From NCBI RefSeq assembly GCF_004214935.1, contig NZ_SFCC01000020.1, forward strand, positions 91,413 to 155,412: 64,000 nt of DNA. The letters run 5' to 3'. Source of the stretch: Amycolatopsis suaedae (lineage in GTDB: Bacteria > Actinomycetota > Actinomycetes > Mycobacteriales > Pseudonocardiaceae). The stretch's first letter is position 1. The number at the start of each line of letters is the position of its first letter. This document shows, in pieces, positions 52,116 through 60,291 of the stretch. A program made the position numbers and the translations under genes. The notes beneath the pieces are model-generated. The model saw nothing but the letters and a program-made list of their open reading frames with translations. It made no database searches and was not told the DNA's origin.

Positions 52116-53294
52116 ATGAGCTTGAGCGCCGGACCCGATCCGCACGACTTCCTCGATCTGGACAGCCAGCTGTCCGGCGACGAGCGCGACATCCGCGACG
52201 CGGTGCGGGACTTCGCGGCCGAGCAGCTGGCGCCACACGTCGCCGACTGGTACGAGACCGGGACGCTGCCCGCTGCCGAGCTGGCGAAGGGGTTCGGCGG
52301 GATCGGGCTGCTCGGCATGCACCTGGAGGGCTACGGCTGCGCGGGCACCAGCGCGGTCGCGTACGGCATCGCCTGCCGCGAGCTGGAAGCGATCGACTCC
52401 GGCCTGCGCAGCTTCGTGTCGGTGCAGGGCTCGCTGGCGATGTACGCCATCCACCGCTGGGGCTCGGAGGAGCAGAAGCGGCAGTGGCTGCCCGCGATGG
52501 CGTCGGGCGAGAAGCTGGGTTGCTTCGGGCTGACCGAGCCGGACGCGGGCAGCGATCCGGCCAGCATGCGCACCCGGGCGGTGCGGGACGGGTCGGACTG
52601 GGTGCTGACCGGCACGAAGATGTGGATCACCAACGGCACGGTGGCCGACGTCGCCGTGGTCTGGGCGCGTACCGACGAGGGCGTGCGTGGCTTCGTGGTG
52701 CCGACCGGCACGCCGGGGTTCACCGCCAACGAGGTCAAGCACAAGCTGTCGCTGCGGGCGTCGCTGACCGCCGAGCTGGTGCTCGACGGGGTGCGGCTGC
52801 CCGCCGACGCGGCGCTGCCGGACGTGACCGGACTGCGCGGACCGTTGTCCTGCCTGAACGAGGCCCGGTTCGGGATCCTGTTCGGCGTGGTCGGCGCGGC
52901 GCGGGCGTGTTACGAGTCGGCGCGGGAGTACACGCTGAGCCGCGAGCAGTTCGGCAAGCCGCTGGCCGCGTTCCAGCTCACCCAGCGCAAGCTGGCCGAC
53001 CTGCTGGTGGAGGTGAACCGGGCCGGGCTGGTGGCGATGCAGATCGGCAGGCTGAAGGACGCCGGGGCGTTGCACCACAACCACGTCAGCTTCGGCAAGC
53101 TGGCCAACGTGCGCTCGGCGCTGGACGTCGCCCGGACGGCCCGCTCGATGCTGGGCGCGAACGGGATCTCGCTGGAGTATCCCGTGATGCGGCACATGGC
53201 CAACCTGGAGACCGTGCTCACCTACGAGGGCACCGAGGAGATGCACGCGCTGTCGCTGGGCCAGGCCGTCACCGGCATCCCGGCGTTCCGCTAG
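52116..53294 (+). CDS. Acyl-CoA dehydrogenase, glutaryl-CoA dehydrogenase-like
   Basis: 392-residue FAD enzyme. Family signatures: GCFGLTEPDAGSDPASMRTRA near 139-159, KMWITNGTVADVAVVWA (FAD site), and SLRASLTAELVLDGVRLP near 211-228, a pattern characteristic of the glutaryl-CoA branch. EYTLSREQFGKPLAAFQL follows, and ETVLTYEGTEEMH near 368 carries the catalytic Glu. GGGAG lies before ATG 52116. No other lysine/tryptophan degradation gene is nearby, so the physiological substrate is uncertain. Confidence 0.9.
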   Translation: MSLSAGPDPHDFLDLDSQLSGDERDIRDAVRDFAAEQLAPHVADWYETGTLPAAELAKGFGGIGLLGMHLEGYGCAGTSAVAYGIACRELEAIDSGLRSFVSVQGSLAMYAIHRWGSEEQKRQWLPAMASGEKLGCFGLTEPDAGSDPASMRTRAVRDGSDWVLTGTKMWITNGTVADVAVVWARTDEGVRGFVVPTGTPGFTANEVKHKLSLRASLTAELVLDGVRLPADAALPDVTGLRGPLSCLNEARFGILFGVVGAARACYESAREYTLSREQFGKPLAAFQLTQRKLADLLVEVNRAGLVAMQIGRLKDAGALHHNHVSFGKLANVRSALDVARTARSMLGANGISLEYPVMRHMANLETVLTYEGTEEMHALSLGQAVTGIPAFR

Positions 53295-53297
53295 CCA

Positions 53298-53441
53298 CGA
53301 GTCGTACGTTCCGGCGCGCGAGTCGTACGTTCTGACGGCCGAGTTGTACGTTCCGGCGTGCACGAACGGTCCGCTCGCGCGGCGGGAATCGCGAACTCGC
53401 GCGTGGGAACCTACGACTCGCGCGGGAGAACGTACGACTCG
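53298..53441. repeat. CGAGT-family inverted repeat array
   Basis: Three direct units CGAGTCGTACGTTC (53298-53311, 53319-53332; 53340-53353 with one change) followed by two inverted units GAACCTACGACTCG (53407-53420) and GAACGTACGACTCG (53428-53441). The array fills the space between the convergent acyl-CoA dehydrogenase and PIG-L genes. Confidence 0.7.
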
Positions 53442-53448
53442 CGCGGGG

Positions 53449-54231
53449 CTACAGGCCCGCCAGCAGGTCCTTCTCGGTGACGCCGGGGCCCTCGCCCTCG
53501 CGGATGAACCACTCGACGCCGAACTGGGCCGCGAACGCCTCGTCGGGCAGGGCGAGGAAGAACGAGTCCTCGGCGATCTGGCTGGCGTGTGCCCGCATGG
53601 CGGCACGCTTGGCCGGCAGGTACTCGGCGACGTCGACCCGCGCGGTCAGCTCCGCCTCCGGCTTGCCGATCTCCATCTCCAGCAGCTCGTCGGGGAACTC
53701 CTCGCCTGCCGCGGCGGCCGCCTCCAGATGCCGCCGCATGTCGTCGCGGTTCTGCGTGGCCTGGTAGACGCGAGGCGTCCCGGCCAGCTCGGCCGCGCGA
53801 CGGCCGACGCGGTGCACCTGGATGTGGTCCGGGTGGCCGTACCCGCCGTTGTCGTCGTAGATGGTGAGGACCTCGGCGTTCTCCTCACGCAGGATCTCGG
53901 CCAGCCGCTGCGCCGCTTCCTCCACCGGCGCGGTCCAGAACGTGCCGGGCGCGTCGTTGGTCGGCTCCCCCATCATCCCGGAGTCGGTGTAGCCGAGGAA
54001 CTCCACGCGCTGGGCGCCCAGCACCTCCGCGGCCGCGTGGGTCTCGGCCACCCGCCGCTGCCACAACTGCTCGCCGTCGGCGAGGAACCCGTCCGGCACC
54101 TCCCCCAGCTCACCCCTCGTCGCCACCACCAGCACCACGCGGTGCCCCTCGTCGGCGGCCTTGCGCATGACGCCACCGCACAGGATGCACTCGTCGTCGG
54201 GGTGGGCGTGGAACGTCACCATCGTTGCCAT
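53449..54231 (-). CDS. PIG-L family (LmbE-like) deacetylase
   Basis: 260-residue zinc-dependent N-deacetylase-fold protein. The metal-binding motif HAHPDDE is at residues 8-14 and the second site GHPDHIQVHR near 131-140. ATRGELGEVPDGFL and VEFLGYTDSGMMG are typical of the LmbE/MshB/Mca branch. This group includes mycothiol biosynthesis (MshB) and mycothiol conjugate amidase (Mca) enzymes, but the length and details do not allow one to be chosen. ATG 54231 has a TACTGT box six bases upstream. Confidence 0.87.
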   Translation of the reverse strand: MATMVTFHAHPDDECILCGGVMRKAADEGHRVVLVVATRGELGEVPDGFLADGEQLWQRRVAETHAAAEVLGAQRVEFLGYTDSGMMGEPTNDAPGTFWTAPVEEAAQRLAEILREENAEVLTIYDDNGGYGHPDHIQVHRVGRRAAELAGTPRVYQATQNRDDMRRHLEAAAAAGEEFPDELLEMEIGKPEAELTARVDVAEYLPAKRAAMRAHASQIAEDSFFLALPDEAFAAQFGVEWFIREGEGPGVTEKDLLAGL

Positions 54232-54237
54232 GACGCC

Positions 54238-54243
54238 ACAGTA
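54238..54243 (-). promoter_or_regulatory. -10 box (TACTGT), leaderless start of PIG-L gene
   Basis: TACTGT on the minus strand six bases before ATG 54231. Confidence 0.5.
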
Positions 54244-54260
54244 GCCACGCCCACCGACAG

Positions 54261-54413
54261 TCAGCGGGCCGCGCGCAGGTCGTGTTCCACCCGCTCGGCG
54301 TCACGGTCCTCGACGGGCGGCCACGGTCCCGTACCGAGGGGCCGCACACGGTTGCGCTGGAGTCCGTAGGCGACGAGCACCAGCAGGAGCAACGGAATCA
54401 ACCAGGTCATCAT
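54261..54413 (-). CDS. Small single-pass membrane protein
   Basis: 50-residue protein (or 49 from ATG 54410). One hydrophobic segment at the N-terminus (MMTWLIPLLLLVLVAYGL) is followed by a basic stretch (QRNRVR) and an acidic, amphipathic C-terminus (VEDRDAERVEHDLRAAR), suggesting an N-out or anchor topology with a short cytoplasmic tail. It is upstream of the PIG-L gene in the same direction and divergent from the AraC-type regulator. No family is recognised; evidence is the well-formed frame and membrane pattern. Confidence 0.55.
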   Translation of the reverse strand: MMTWLIPLLLLVLVAYGLQRNRVRPLGTGPWPPVEDRDAERVEHDLRAAR

Positions 54414-54487
54414 GGCAGAAATCTTCGCAACATAGACTTTCTGCCACGAGTGGCGGATCCGCCCTTGTTCCACAAAATCCCGCCACG

Positions 54488-54493
54488 TACGCT
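54488..54493 (+). promoter_or_regulatory. -10 box (TACGCT), leaderless start of GlxA-type regulator
   Basis: TACGCT seven bases before ATG 54501. Confidence 0.5.
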
Positions 54494-54500
54494 GGCCGGC

Positions 54501-55457
54501 ATGCTGCGTTCGGTCGCCGTCGTGTTGATGGACGATGTCGCGCCCTTCGAACTGGGCGTGCTGTGTGAGGTCTTCGGCGTCGACCGGGTGGACGACGGTG
54601 TGCCGCCTATCGACTACCGGGTCTGCGGCGAGCACCCCGGGGTGCCGCTGCCCGCCAGCGTCGGCATGTCGGTCACGCCGCCGCTCGGCCTCGACGCCCT
54701 CGACGGCGCCGACCTGATCGCCGTACCCGCGACGACGGTCCGCGACGAGTACCCGCCCGCGATCGTCGACGCCCTGCGGGCCGCCCACGCCCGTGGCGCC
54801 ACGCTGCTGTCGGTCTGCAGCGGGGTCTTCGTGCTCGGCGCGGCGGGCCTGCTCGACGGCAGGCGCTGCACGATGCACTGGCGCCAGGCCACCCGGTTCG
54901 CCGAGCGCTTTCCCACCGTGGCACTGGATCCCGACGTGCTCTTCGTCGACGACGGCGACATCGTCACCAGCGCGGGCACCGCGTCGGGCATCGACGCCTG
55001 CCTGCACCTGGTCCGCCGCGAGCTGGGTTCGGCGGCGGCCAACGTCATCGCCCGCCGCATGGTGGTGCCGCCGCAGCGCGAGGGCGGTCAGCGCCAGTTC
55101 GTCGAACTGCCCATCCCGGAGTGCTCGGGCGAGAGCATGCAGCCGGTGCTGGACTGGCTGCTCGGCAACCTCGCCGGCGAGCACACGGTCCCCGAACTGG
55201 CCAGGCGCGCCAACATGTCCGAGCGCACGTTCGCCCGCCGGTTCGCCGCGGAGACCGGCACGACACCGGCCCGCTGGCTGGCGACGCAGCGCGTACTGCA
55301 CGCACGCCGCCTGCTGGAGGACACCACGCTGAGCATGGAACAGGTCGCCGCCGAGGCGGGGTTCGGCAGCGCGGCCCTGCTGCGGCACCACTTCCAGCGC
55401 GTCGTCGGCGTCACGCCGAGCGACTACCGCCGCACGTTCGCCCTGCCCGCCACGTAG
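54501..55457 (+). CDS. GlxA/AraC-family transcription regulator (DJ-1 domain)
   Basis: 318 residues. The N-terminal DJ-1/PfpI-like domain (about 1-190) has VVLMDDVAPFELGVLCEVFG and the nucleophile-elbow region LLSVCSGVFVLGAAGLLDGR with Cys near 108. The C-terminal AraC HTH pair follows: HTVPELARRANMSERTFARRFAAETGTTPARWL and LEQVAAEAGFGSAALLRHHFQRVVGVTPSDYRRTF (first residues vary slightly). Such regulators control catabolic or transport genes, but the target is unknown. The last 34 bp overlap the end of the convergent kinase gene. Confidence 0.9.
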   Translation: MLRSVAVVLMDDVAPFELGVLCEVFGVDRVDDGVPPIDYRVCGEHPGVPLPASVGMSVTPPLGLDALDGADLIAVPATTVRDEYPPAIVDALRAAHARGATLLSVCSGVFVLGAAGLLDGRRCTMHWRQATRFAERFPTVALDPDVLFVDDGDIVTSAGTASGIDACLHLVRRELGSAAANVIARRMVVPPQREGGQRQFVELPIPECSGESMQPVLDWLLGNLAGEHTVPELARRANMSERTFARRFAAETGTTPARWLATQRVLHARRLLEDTTLSMEQVAAEAGFGSAALLRHHFQRVVGVTPSDYRRTFALPAT

Positions 55458-56323
55458 GCGTACATCCGCCCGGGGCTCGGCTGGTCCGGCGGCTCCAGGA
55501 AGCCCGGCAGCGGCGGCAGGTCGACCGCGAACGGCTGCAGCGCGTCGAACAGCTCCGTGGCGCTGGCGGGACGCGCGGCCGGGTCCTTGGCCAGCACCCG
55601 CTCCAGCAGCGCCGCCAGCCCGTCCGGCACGCCGGGCACCGGGTCGGGCGGCCGGTTGACCTGCTGGTCGAACACGGCGTACGCGGTCGGTCCGGCGAAC
55701 AGCTGACGCCCGGTGAGCATCTCGTGCAGCACGCACCCCAGCGCGTACAGGTCGCTGCGCGGGCCCGCCGCACCACGCTGGATCTGCTCGGGCGCCATGT
55801 ACGCCGGGGTGCCGAGCAGCTGCCCGGCCCTGGTGAACTGCGCGACGTCGGCCTCCCGCAGCAGCGCGAGCCCGAAGTCGAGCACCTTCACACTGCCGTC
55901 GGGACAGAGCATCAGGTTGGTGGGCTTGAGATCGCGGTGGCAGATGTCCAGCGCGTGGGCCGCGGACAGGACGGCGCAGGCCTGCGCGGCGACGCTGGCC
56001 GCCCACGGCACCGGCAGCGGGCCGTACTCCCCGACCAGATCGGCGATCGTGACCCCGTCGATGAACTGGATGACCTGGAACAGCCGGTGGTCGGTGCGGC
56101 CGAAGTCGTAGAGCACCGGCGCGCCGGGGTGCTCCAGGCGCGCCAGGATGCGGGCCTCCCTGGTGAACCGCCGTTCCAGCTCGTCGTCCGGCCCGCCGGG
56201 CAGGCGCAGGAACTTGACGGCCACCCGCCGGTCGAGATGCCGGTCGTGGCCGCGGTGCACCGCTCCCATCCCGCCCTGGCCGAGCGGCAGCTCGTCGAGC
56301 TCGTACCGATCGGCGATGAGCAC
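55424..56323 (-). CDS. Soluble Ser/Thr protein kinase
   Basis: 299-residue cytoplasmic Hanks-type kinase without a transmembrane segment or sensor domain. Gly loop LGQGGMGAVHRG at 14-25, Lys37 (VAVK), catalytic HRDLKPTN near 129-136, DFG in LDFGLALLRE, and TPAYMAPEQIQRG near 172-184 (activation segment end). A short non-kinase tail of about 30 residues follows. It starts 9 bp after the DNA methylase gene and is presumably co-transcribed. A PP2C phosphatase is divergent from the methylase, so kinase, phosphatase and methylase may form one control module (inference). Confidence 0.9.
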   Translation of the reverse strand: MLIADRYELDELPLGQGGMGAVHRGHDRHLDRRVAVKFLRLPGGPDDELERRFTREARILARLEHPGAPVLYDFGRTDHRLFQVIQFIDGVTIADLVGEYGPLPVPWAASVAAQACAVLSAAHALDICHRDLKPTNLMLCPDGSVKVLDFGLALLREADVAQFTRAGQLLGTPAYMAPEQIQRGAAGPRSDLYALGCVLHEMLTGRQLFAGPTAYAVFDQQVNRPPDPVPGVPDGLAALLERVLAKDPAARPASATELFDALQPFAVDLPPLPGFLEPPDQPSPGRMYAYVAGRANVRR

Positions 56324-56332
56324 GGACCCCTC

Positions 56333-57862
56333 CTACAGCTCGGGCTCGAGGCGGCCGTCGGCCAGCCCGGCGAAGCCTAACCGGACCAGTGTCTCGCCCA
56401 GCGCGGCGGCGTCGCCCAGCTCGCGTTCCAGCTCGGACAGCCTGCGAAACGCCGCGCCGAGCCGTCGTTGCCGCTCCGGCGGCAGCCGGGGGACCTGGGT
56501 ACGCCGGACGTCCACCCTGGTCGAACCGGTCGCCGCCCGTTCCAGGCCGGCCCGCAGCACACCGGCGAGGAAGTCCGGGTCGAGCCGGTCCGGGTCGGTG
56601 CTGCGCACCTCGCCGTCGACCAGCGTCACCAGACCGGCCTTGAGCAGGTCGGCGACGCTGCTGACCGGCCACTCGGCCGGTGCCGTCGCCACCCGGACCG
56701 CGGGCGCGGCCAGCGACAACGCGCCGAAGCCGTCCCTGGCCGCCGCGAAGGCCGCGGCGTCGTCGGAACGCCGGTACCGTGCCGGGCTGAGGTCGACGTC
56801 GTCGTCGAGCAGGTCGACGATCGGCACCCCGAGCGCCCGGTCCCACGGCCGCAGCGAGTCCAGTGTGGACTGTTCGGTTTCCAGCAGCAGCACGGTGGAG
56901 GGCGTCCGGTCACCCGGCGCCGGGCGGCGCAGCAACCACAGGTCCCTGCCCTGCTCCGGCAGGGTCAGCACGGCATGCAGTGTCCCGGTACGCAGCAGGT
57001 TCGCCCGGATGCGCCTGCCCGGCCTGCGGCCGGCCGCCGCGGCGGGCATGAGCACGGCCACCCGCCCGCCGGGTCGCACGTGGGCGAGGCAGTGCTGGAC
57101 CCAGGCCAGCTCCGGTTCACCACGCGGCGGCAGGCCGTACTCCCAGCGCGGGTCGCCGACCAGGTCGTCGTAACCCCACGCCCGGTCGCCGAACGGCGGA
57201 TCACACACCACCGCGTCGGCCTGCCTGCCGCCGAACCCGTTGTCCCGCAGGGAGTCCCCGGCCACCACCCGGGCCGCTATCCCATGCAGCCGCAGGCGTA
57301 CGCGGGTGATCCCGGCCGCCGCGGGGTCGGCCTCCTGCGCCCACACCCGGGCCAGCGGCGCGGCAAGCGGCAGCGTGCCCAGCCCGCAGGCCGGGTCGAA
57401 CAACACGGTGCCGGGACCCGCGCCGACCAGCCGGGTCATCACGGCGGCCAGCTCAGGCGGGGTGATCGAGATCCGCCGGGAGTGTGCCTGCAGGTAGCGG
57501 TCGCAGAGGAACTCGAACGCCGCCCGCTCGCCGCGTTCGGCCGCCAGCTCGGCGAGATCCGCGTCGGCCACGCCGTCGATCAGCCGGGCACCCGCGGCCG
57601 CGACGAGCCCGCCGAGGTCGAGATCGTCCCCGGACGCCCGCAGCCGCTGCCACACCCGGTCGGCGAGCGACACCCGGTCGAGCTTTCCGTTACGGCGCAA
57701 CCACAGCTCGACCTCGCCGAGCGAGAACAGCGGGCTGGACGCCGTGCCGCCCACCGGGCGGGGGAAGTCCGAGTGCCGCCGGCGCCAGTTGCTGACCGCG
57801 GCGCGGCCGACGTCGACCAGCCGCGCGATGTCCCCCGCGTTCACCAGGGAGTCGTCGGTCAT
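56333..57862 (-). CDS. DNA N6-adenine methylase (type I M-like) with N-terminal HTH
   Basis: 509 residues. The N-terminus is a MerR/AlpA-like HTH (NAGDIARLVDVGRAAVSNWRRRH, with SDFPRP at 31-36, residues 8-60). The SAM-binding motif is FDPACGLGTLPL near 155-166 and the catalytic motif is CDPPFG, i.e. DPPF at 221-224, of the N/D-PP-F class. The C-terminal third (from about 350) is like the specificity-linked region of type I M proteins (SSVADLLKAGLVTLVDGEV). No restriction or specificity subunit is adjacent. ATG 57862 is fixed by TATGCT seven bases upstream. It is followed by the kinase gene. Confidence 0.85.
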   Translation of the reverse strand: MTDDSLVNAGDIARLVDVGRAAVSNWRRRHSDFPRPVGGTASSPLFSLGEVELWLRRNGKLDRVSLADRVWQRLRASGDDLDLGGLVAAAGARLIDGVADADLAELAAERGERAAFEFLCDRYLQAHSRRISITPPELAAVMTRLVGAGPGTVLFDPACGLGTLPLAAPLARVWAQEADPAAAGITRVRLRLHGIAARVVAGDSLRDNGFGGRQADAVVCDPPFGDRAWGYDDLVGDPRWEYGLPPRGEPELAWVQHCLAHVRPGGRVAVLMPAAAAGRRPGRRIRANLLRTGTLHAVLTLPEQGRDLWLLRRPAPGDRTPSTVLLLETEQSTLDSLRPWDRALGVPIVDLLDDDVDLSPARYRRSDDAAAFAAARDGFGALSLAAPAVRVATAPAEWPVSSVADLLKAGLVTLVDGEVRSTDPDRLDPDFLAGVLRAGLERAATGSTRVDVRRTQVPRLPPERQRRLGAAFRRLSELERELGDAAALGETLVRLGFAGLADGRLEPEL

Positions 57863-57869
57863 GTTTCGG

Positions 57870-57875
57870 AGCATA
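57870..57875 (-). promoter_or_regulatory. -10 box (TATGCT), leaderless start of DNA methylase
   Basis: TATGCT on the minus strand seven bases before ATG 57862; it drives the methylase-kinase pair. Confidence 0.55.
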
Positions 57876-57927
57876 ATGCACAGCCAACCATCTTGTGAAC
57901 TCACTTCACAGGTGGTCTACTGGAGGC

Positions 57928-58629
57928 ATGACACACGTGCTGCGCACCGCGGTCGTCACCGACGTCGGCCGGCGCCGACGCGACAACGAGGACACGGCCT
58001 ACGTCGGCGAGCGGCTCCAGGCGGTGGCCGACGGCATGGGCGGGCACGCGGGTGGCGAGGTGGCCAGCGGGATCGCCATCGCCGTTCTGTCCGAACTGGA
58101 CGGACACGACGGTGCCGACCCGGCCGCCGCGCTCACCGAGGCGGTGGCCGAGATCGGGCGCAGGCTGGACGAACAGGCCCCGGCGGGCGCCGGGACCACG
58201 CTCACCGCCCTGCTCTGGTCCGGGCCGCGGTTCGTGCTCGCCCACCTCGGCGACTCACGGTGCTACCGGCTGCGCGACGGCGACCTCGAACAGCTCAGCC
58301 GGGACCACACGCTGGTCCAGGACCTGCTCGACGAGGGCCGCATCACGGCGGAGGAGGCCTTCCACCACCCCCGCCGGGCGATCCTGGTGCGCGCACTGCA
58401 GGCCGGCTCGGCCTCCGAACCCGACCTGCTGCACGACGAGGCCGTGCCAGGCGACCGGTACCTGCTGTGCTCGGACGGGCTGACCGACGTCGTGCCCGAC
58501 ACCGAGATCGTCGGCCCGCTCGCCGGTGAGGACGACCCCGAGGCCGCCGCGCGCAGGCTCGTCGAGCTGGCCAACGACGGCGGCGGACCGGACAACATCA
58601 CCTGCGTCGTGATCGACTACGAGGGCTGA
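57928..58629 (+). CDS. PP2C-family Ser/Thr protein phosphatase
   Basis: 233-residue cytoplasmic metal-dependent phosphatase. PP2C motifs in order: DVGRRRRDNEDT near 12-23 (metal Asp), VADGMGGHAGGEVAS near 36-50, GTTLTALL, LAHLGDSRCYRLRDG near 105-119, TLVQDLLDEGRIT, LLCSDGLTDVV near 183-193, and GGPDNITCVV near 219-228. All metal-binding Asp positions are present. There is no transmembrane segment, unlike PstP of the cell-division kinase locus. It is divergent from the methylase-kinase operon across 65 bp. Confidence 0.93.
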   Translation: MTHVLRTAVVTDVGRRRRDNEDTAYVGERLQAVADGMGGHAGGEVASGIAIAVLSELDGHDGADPAAALTEAVAEIGRRLDEQAPAGAGTTLTALLWSGPRFVLAHLGDSRCYRLRDGDLEQLSRDHTLVQDLLDEGRITAEEAFHHPRRAILVRALQAGSASEPDLLHDEAVPGDRYLLCSDGLTDVVPDTEIVGPLAGEDDPEAAARRLVELANDGGGPDNITCVVIDYEG

Positions 58630-58664
58630 GCCACATCACAGCTCTACCTAGGTCTAAGTTCGGG

Positions 58665-58670
58665 TAGCCT
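58665..58670 (+). promoter_or_regulatory. -10 box (TAGCCT), leaderless start of soxR
   Basis: TAGCCT six bases before GTG 58677. An ACCTAGGT palindrome at 58646-58653 lies upstream and could be part of a MerR-type operator, but it does not match the known SoxR box well. Confidence 0.45.
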
Positions 58671-58676
58671 GACGCC

Positions 58677-59138
58677 GTGACCAGGCTCGCCGACCATCTC
58701 AGCATCGGACAGGTGTCCGAGCGCAGCGGGGTTCCGCACACCGCGCTGCGGTTCTACGAGGACAGGGGACTGATCTCCTCCGAGCGTTCCGCGGGCAACC
58801 AGCGCCGCTACTCCCGGTCCGTGCTGCGCCGCATCGCGTTCATCCGCGCCGGCCAGCGGGTCGGCCTGAGCCTGGAGCAGATCCGCGACGCACTGGCGAC
58901 ACTGCCCAGCGACCACGCGCCGACCAAGGCCGACTGGACGCGGCTGTCGCGGAACTGGCAGGACGAGCTGGATGCCCGCATCGACGCACTGCAGCGGCTG
59001 CGCGACCGCCTCACCGGATGTGTCGGCTGCGGCTGCCTCTCGCTGCGGGTCTGCGGGCTGTACAACACCGACGACAGGGCCGCGGCCTTCGGTTCCGGAG
59101 CCCGCGGCCTCAAGCCGTCGATGGAAGGTGGCGACTAG
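58677..59138 (+). CDS. soxR: Redox-sensitive transcription activator SoxR
   Basis: 153-residue MerR-family regulator. The N-terminal HTH begins SIGQVSERSGVPHTALRFYEDRGLISSERSAGNQRRY (9-45). A dimerisation helix follows, then the [2Fe-2S] cluster motif C-x2-C-x-C-x5-C at Cys115, 118, 120 and 126 (CVGCGCLSLRVC). SoxR in actinomycetes senses redox-active metabolites. The convergent AhpD-like gene ends 4 bp inside it; the DUF1772 gene is a possible further target (inference). Confidence 0.95.
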   Translation: MTRLADHLSIGQVSERSGVPHTALRFYEDRGLISSERSAGNQRRYSRSVLRRIAFIRAGQRVGLSLEQIRDALATLPSDHAPTKADWTRLSRNWQDELDARIDALQRLRDRLTGCVGCGCLSLRVCGLYNTDDRAAAFGSGARGLKPSMEGGD

Positions 59139-59608
59139 CCGAACTGGCCGACTTTGTAGTCCCCCGCGGGCTGCTGCAGCACGACGTTGAGCCGGTTGAA
59201 GGTGTTGATCAGTGCGATGCTCGCGGTCAGCGCACCGAGTTGCTCCTCGTCGAAGTGCTTGGCCGCGTTCGCCCACACCTCGTCGCTGACGCCGCCCGCG
59301 GCGTCAGCGATCCGGGTGGCCACCTCGGTCAGCTCCAGCGCCGCCCGCTCGGCCTCGGTGAACACCGTGGCCTCCCGCCAGGTGGCGACCAGGTTGATCC
59401 GGACCGAGCTCTCCCCGTGGTGCGCGGCCTCCTTGGTGTGCATGTCGGTGCAGAAGGCGCAACCGTTGATCTGGCTCGCGCGGATCTCCACCAGGTGCCG
59501 CACCTCGATCGGCAGCGACGACTCGGCGACGGGCTGACCGGCCGCGACGATGCGCTTGACGACCTCGCTCAGCACGGGGTTCTCGAAGAGGTTCAGTCGA
59601 GCGTCCAT
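59135..59608 (-). CDS. Carboxymuconolactone decarboxylase / AhpD-like peroxidase
   Basis: 157-residue protein of the AhpD/CMD fold. The core motif EIRASQINGCAFCTDMHTKEA near 41-61 has the CxxC pair and downstream His of the AhpD-type proton relay. LVATWREATVFTEAERAALELTEVAT follows and is typical of the small alkylhydroperoxidase group. AAGGAGTT lies four bases before ATG 59608. It overlaps the end of the convergent soxR gene by 4 bp; association with soxR suggests an oxidative-stress role (inference). Confidence 0.87.
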   Translation of the reverse strand: MDARLNLFENPVLSEVVKRIVAAGQPVAESSLPIEVRHLVEIRASQINGCAFCTDMHTKEAAHHGESSVRINLVATWREATVFTEAERAALELTEVATRIADAAGGVSDEVWANAAKHFDEEQLGALTASIALINTFNRLNVVLQQPAGDYKVGQFG

Positions 59609-59698
59609 TGTGAACTCCTTGCGATCGTTGGTGTGTCTCTACCTCCTTGACACGGTGGATCGCGGGAGTGTGACCGGCGGCGGGTGTGATCCAGGTCT

Positions 59699-60166
59699 CT
59701 ATGCCGCCACCAGCCCGGCGAGCATCGCGGCGAACGACGCCACCACCGCGACCGTGCGGATCAGGTTCCAGCGCACCCAGCGCGGTTCGTAGGCCGCCCG
59801 CACCTCGGCGGGACGCTCGGGCTCACCGGCGGCGTCGAGCTGGTTGTTCAGCGGGACGTTGATCGCGGCGGTGATCACGACGAGGACGAGGTAGAGCACC
59901 GCCCCGGCCAGCAGCCACGGCAGCTCGGCGGTACCCCAGCGCAGCACCACGGCGAGGACGTCGAGGATCAGCGCGCCCAGGTAGACGCCGAGGAACCAGG
60001 GGTTGAGGATCTTGCGGTTGATCCACTGCATCACCTGGACGAACGAGCGGTCGTCGCTGTGCCGCAGGCCCGGCATGACCGAGCAGGAGAACGCGAAGAA
60101 CAACCCCGCGGACAGGCCGGTGGTCAGCGTGGCGATCACCAGCACGGCACTGTGCAGCCCGGACAT
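59699..60166 (-). CDS. DUF1772 family membrane protein
   Basis: 155-residue protein with about four hydrophobic segments. TGLSAGLFFAFSCSVMPGLR near 16-35, MQWINRKILNPWF near 46-58 and AINVPLNNQLDAAGEP near 101 are characteristic of DUF1772, some members of which are related to anthrone oxygenase. AGGGAG lies six bases before ATG 60166. It lies upstream of the AhpD-like gene in the same direction, 90 bp apart. The function in this organism is unknown. Confidence 0.83.
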   Translation of the reverse strand: MSGLHSAVLVIATLTTGLSAGLFFAFSCSVMPGLRHSDDRSFVQVMQWINRKILNPWFLGVYLGALILDVLAVVLRWGTAELPWLLAGAVLYLVLVVITAAINVPLNNQLDAAGEPERPAEVRAAYEPRWVRWNLIRTVAVVASFAAMLAGLVAA

Positions 60167-60291
60167 GGTCGGCTCCCTCGGTTCGCGGTCCGGCGCCCAG
60201 TGCGCCCGGACCGGAACCGAGTCAACAACACGGCGGCGAGACGGTCCATGGCCGAACCGCTCGATGCCATAATCCAGACGCTACGACCCCG

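Noticed and set aside
54261..56846. Open frame of 861 codons on the minus strand
   Set aside because: Only its last 50 codons (small membrane protein) look real. The rest is antisense to the GlxA-type regulator and out of frame with the kinase and methylase.
55424..58629. Complete Pgl/BREX type 2 system
   Set aside because: PglY, PglZ, BrxA-like and BrxL-like genes are absent on both sides; only a methylase, a kinase and a phosphatase are present.
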